From assembly GCA_937901055.1 (NCBI GenBank), contig CALCGO010000447.1:1-6054 (forward strand): a DNA stretch of 6,054 nucleotides. The letters are read 5' to 3'. The stretch is from an uncultured Rhodobacterales bacterium (lineage in GTDB: Bacteria; Pseudomonadota; Alphaproteobacteria; Rhodobacterales; Rhodobacteraceae). The translations under genes were made by a program, and so were the position numbers. Positions 3,700 through 6,054 of the stretch are shown piece after piece. The notes below the pieces were generated by a model. That model searched no databases, had not been told where the DNA came from, and saw only the letters and a program-made list of their open reading frames with translations. Numbering within the stretch: the stretch's first letter is position 1; each line of letters starts with the position of its first letter.

Positions 3700-4917
3700 A
3701 TGACGATTTTTGACGGCGTTATTATCTTGATCGCGGTATCATTGGCCGGATCCTCGCTGGCTCCTAAAGCACGAAACAATGCTTGGTGGCAGGCAACGGT
3801 GACGCCGCTAGCCTCGATCATCGGCAGCGGTTTTTTGGTCGTAGCGCCCCTGTTGGCGGCTGTCGCAGGGTCCCTCGCGGTTGTCGCGATGCTGATTATT
3901 GTGCTTCTTGCCTTCGCGATCGGCCACGTAATCCGCTTCAACATCCGAAATAGCGAAAAGCTGGAAGTCACACCCAATGGGTCACGTAAACTGCTGTTTG
4001 CTGTTAGAATATCGAACGTATCATTAAGTGTGGCTTACGTAATATCTGTAGCGTTCTACATCCGTCTGCTTGCATCTTTTGCGCTGTCGATGACGCCGTT
4101 TGCTAATGATATGGCGGAAGGATTGCTTGCCACCTTGATACTTGTTTTGATCGGGCTTGTTGGCTGGGCAAAGGGCTTAAAAGGTTTGGAGCTGGTTGAG
4201 ACCGTCTCGGTTTCGATCAAGTTGTCCATTATCGTCGCCCTGTTGTTTGCCTTGTTTGCATATAATCTCGGCTCCGGAGTCTGGAGCGCCGATCTTCCTG
4301 TATCTGACACCGACCTTATTACACGCCTTCGTATGCTTGGCGGGTTGTTATTGGTCGTTCAGGGTTTTGAGACGTCCCGCTACCTCGGCGGGTCTTATCC
4401 AGCAGATATGCGGGCGCGGACCATGCTCTGGGCGCAAGTGTCGAGCGCTGCGATATACTTGTTGTTCGTCGCGCTAATCGTTCCGGTTTTGATATTTCTA
4501 CCAACTGGAGCCGCCGACGACACGGCCATCATCGCGGTTTCAGGTCATGTCGCATGGATTTTGCCATTCCTGTTAATATTGGCAGCATTGATGAGCCAAT
4601 TATCCGCAGGCATCGCTGACACTGTCGGGGCAGGCGGGTTGGTTGTCGAGGAAACCGGAAACCGAGTCCCCGAGCGGTTGGCTTATCCTGTCCTCATCGC
4701 GTTTTCGATCGCATTAATCTGGCTGTTCGACATATTTGAGGTCATCGCCATCGCGTCCCGAACCTTTGCGTTTTATTACATGATGCAGGCGATCATTGCG
4801 ATAATTGTAACCCGCAAACTGTTGACGGGTCGTAAACGTATGCAGCAAGTTATCTGGTTCAGTTTGCTGGCCGGTATTTTGGCGCTAATCGTGGTTTTTG
4901 CGATCCCTGCCGAGTAG
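3700..4917 (+). CDS. Polytopic membrane protein, APC/LeuT-fold transporter-like
   Basis: The 405 residues are dominated by about 11-12 hydrophobic segments, roughly at 3-19, 34-55, 57-79, 98-128, 141-157, 170-190, 211-228, 246-268, 276-299, 328-351, 356-372 and 385-403, so it is an inner-membrane protein. ASIIGSGFLVVAP (38-50) resembles the unwound Gly-Ser-Gly of TM1 in amino acid-polyamine-organocation transporters, and VVQGFETSRYLGG (219-231) resembles the GFE motif of their TM6; substrate binds at these two places in that superfamily. The substrate cannot be told, and a non-transport role is possible. An in-frame TGA at 3697-3699 forces the start to 3700 or later; GAGA at 3687-3690 is only a weak Shine-Dalgarno. 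No promoter was found between the rplQ terminator and the ATG. rarA follows by 42 bp, probably co-transcribed. Codon use is less biased than in the ribosomal genes. Confidence 0.75.
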   Translation: MTIFDGVIILIAVSLAGSSLAPKARNNAWWQATVTPLASIIGSGFLVVAPLLAAVAGSLAVVAMLIIVLLAFAIGHVIRFNIRNSEKLEVTPNGSRKLLFAVRISNVSLSVAYVISVAFYIRLLASFALSMTPFANDMAEGLLATLILVLIGLVGWAKGLKGLELVETVSVSIKLSIIVALLFALFAYNLGSGVWSADLPVSDTDLITRLRMLGGLLLVVQGFETSRYLGGSYPADMRARTMLWAQVSSAAIYLLFVALIVPVLIFLPTGAADDTAIIAVSGHVAWILPFLLILAALMSQLSAGIADTVGAGGLVVEETGNRVPERLAYPVLIAFSIALIWLFDIFEVIAIASRTFAFYYMMQAIIAIIVTRKLLTGRKRMQQVIWFSLLAGILALIVVFAIPAE

Positions 4918-4959
4918 ACACTCCTTTTCCTTTGCCACGTTTCACGATAGGTCTGGAAC

Positions 4960-6054
4960 ATGGCCGATCTTTTTGACACCGCAGGCGAAACGCCCGTAAA
5001 CGCCCCGCGCCCGCTGGCGGACAGATTGCGGCCAAGAACGTTGGCTGAGGTAATAGGGCAAGAGCATATCCTTGGCACGGACGGTCCACTTGGCCAGATG
5101 CTGTTGCATGGAAACCTTTCGTCGTTAATTCTGTGGGGCCCGCCCGGCGTTGGAAAGACGACAATCGCGCGGTTGCTTGCGGATGAAACGGACCTGACGT
5201 TTATTCAAATCAGCGCGATTTTTACCGGCATGCCGGACTTGCGCAAAGTGTTTGAAGCCGCGAAAATCCGTCGTCAGAACGGCAAAGGTACGTTGTTGTT
5301 TGTGGACGAAATTCACCGTTTCAACAAAGCCCAACAGGACGGTTTCCTGCCGCATATGGAAGACGGCACCATTCTCCTCGTGGGCGCCACGACGGAAAAC
5401 CCCAGCTTCGAGCTGAACTCTGCGGTTTTGTCCCGCGCGCAGGTGATGATCCTTAACCGTCTTACGTTGGCGGAAATGGAATTGCTAATCCAGCGCGCTG
5501 AAAAGGAAATGGATAAACAACTGCCCGTCACCGCTGATGCGCGAGATGCCTTGATGGAAATGGCTGATGGCGACGGTCGTGCGCTGCTTAACCTTCTGGA
5601 ACAGGTGTTCGTCTGGAAGGGCAAAGTTGATAGGGATGATCTTTCGAAACGTCTTTCACGCCGCGCGCCCAAATACGATAAATCGGGCGAAGAGCATTAT
5701 AATCTTATCTCGGCCCTCCATAAATCTGTACGAGGGTCAGACCCAGATGCCGCGCTTTATTGGTTCGCGCGAATGCTGCAGGGCGGTGAGGACCCGCGGT
5801 ATTTGGCACGTCGGATTACGCGGATGGCTGTTGAGGATATCGGGCTAGCAGACCCAGATGCGCAGCGCCTGTGTCTCGATGCATGGCAAACTTATGAACG
5901 ACTTGGTTCACCGGAAGGGGAATTGGCGTTGGCGCAGTCGGTGATGTATCTGGCGCTCGCGCCGAAATCGAACGCTTCGTATTCGGCGTTCAGTAACGCG
6001 ATGGCCGCGGCGAAACAAACAGGGTCGGAACCTCCGCCCAAGCACATCCTCAAC
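4960..6054 (+). CDS. rarA: Replication-associated recombination protein A, AAA+ ATPase (3' end outside window)
   Basis: RarA (MgsA) is a clamp-loader-like AAA+ ATPase acting at stalled replication forks with SSB and the recombination machinery. The ATG at 4960 opens 365 codons with no stop before the window edge; about 70-75 more residues are expected from a family length near 440. The N-terminus MADLFD with RPLADRLRPRTLAEVIGQEH (17-36) is typical. Walker A is GPPGVGKTT (60-68), Walker B LLFVDEIHRF (112-121, Asp116-Glu117), sensor 1 GATTENPSF (142-150), the arginine finger Ser158-Arg159, and the sensor 2 region GDGRALLNLLE (204-214, Arg207). The C-terminal tetramerisation domain begins near NLISALHKSVRGSDPDAALYW (248-268). 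AGGT at 4949-4952 is a modest Shine-Dalgarno at 7 nt. It probably shares a transcript with the membrane-protein gene 42 bp upstream. Intact as far as seen. Confidence 0.96.
   Translation, partial: MADLFDTAGETPVNAPRPLADRLRPRTLAEVIGQEHILGTDGPLGQMLLHGNLSSLILWGPPGVGKTTIARLLADETDLTFIQISAIFTGMPDLRKVFEAAKIRRQNGKGTLLFVDEIHRFNKAQQDGFLPHMEDGTILLVGATTENPSFELNSAVLSRAQVMILNRLTLAEMELLIQRAEKEMDKQLPVTADARDALMEMADGDGRALLNLLEQVFVWKGKVDRDDLSKRLSRRAPKYDKSGEEHYNLISALHKSVRGSDPDAALYWFARMLQGGEDPRYLARRITRMAVEDIGLADPDAQRLCLDAWQTYERLGSPEGELALAQSVMYLALAPKSNASYSAFSNAMAAAKQTGSEPPPKHILN

Noticed and set aside
3225..3977. A 250-codon minus-strand frame spanning rplQ, the terminator and the start of the membrane-protein gene.
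   Set aside because: It crosses a clear plus-strand terminator and two supported genes, and the product shows no family signature.
4599..4607. TTATCCGCA as a DnaA box hinting at an origin.
   Set aside because: It is a single one-mismatch copy inside the membrane-protein coding sequence, with no cluster and no AT-rich unwinding region.
4918..4959. The membrane-protein to rarA spacer as a promoter or terminator site.
   Set aside because: The 42 bp contain no convincing hairpin, U-tract or -35/-10 pair; it looks like a simple intra-operon gap.

Overview
The window is a forward-strand chromosomal segment from an alphaproteobacterium, most likely a marine Rhodobacteraceae/Roseobacter-type organism. 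The evidence is gene order and protein sequence: secY-adk-rpsM-rpsK-rpoA-rplQ without rpsD between rpsK and rpoA is an alphaproteobacterial arrangement, and RpoA, S11, S13, L17 and a zinc-lid adenylate kinase all match that group from memory. No database search was possible.

Layout. Positions 2-298 hold the 3' end of secY (SecYEG translocon). adk (295-939) overlaps its stop by four bases. A 223-bp spacer carries a strong sigma70-type promoter (965-992) and a structured RNA leader of about 160 nt. Then come rpsM (S13, 1163-1531, TTG start), rpsK (S11, 1547-1936), rpoA (RNA polymerase alpha, 2048-3064) and rplQ (L17, 3198-3620). This set is closed by an intrinsic terminator (3652-3680). After it lie a 405-residue polytopic membrane protein resembling APC-type transporters (3700-4917) and, 42 bp further on, rarA/mgsA (AAA+ ATPase of stalled replication forks), which begins at 4960 and runs off the window end.

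How the parts work together. secY and adk end the large ribosomal-protein/translocon operon. The promoter at 965-992 gives the alpha-operon block (two 30S proteins, the polymerase alpha subunit and one 50S protein) its own transcription start. The coding genes are ordinary housekeeping genes. The unusual material is in the spacers: adk-rpsM has five consecutive hairpins, rpsK-rpoA has a 13-bp hairpin with a U-rich tail, and rpoA-rplQ has mutually exclusive GC-rich hairpins. The Shine-Dalgarno sequences of rpsM and rpoA sit in near-identical small hairpins that differ by one compensated base pair. Two short TTG-initiated reading frames, each behind the same TCCGAAAGG element, run through terminator-type hairpins. 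Together these suggest RNA-level control of the alpha operon in a lineage where the classical E. coli regulator S4 (rpsD) is not encoded in this block.

I saw no tRNA, rRNA, insertion sequence, CRISPR array, attachment site or replication origin. No long stretch lacks a gene; the largest spacer is 223 bp and is described in the entries.
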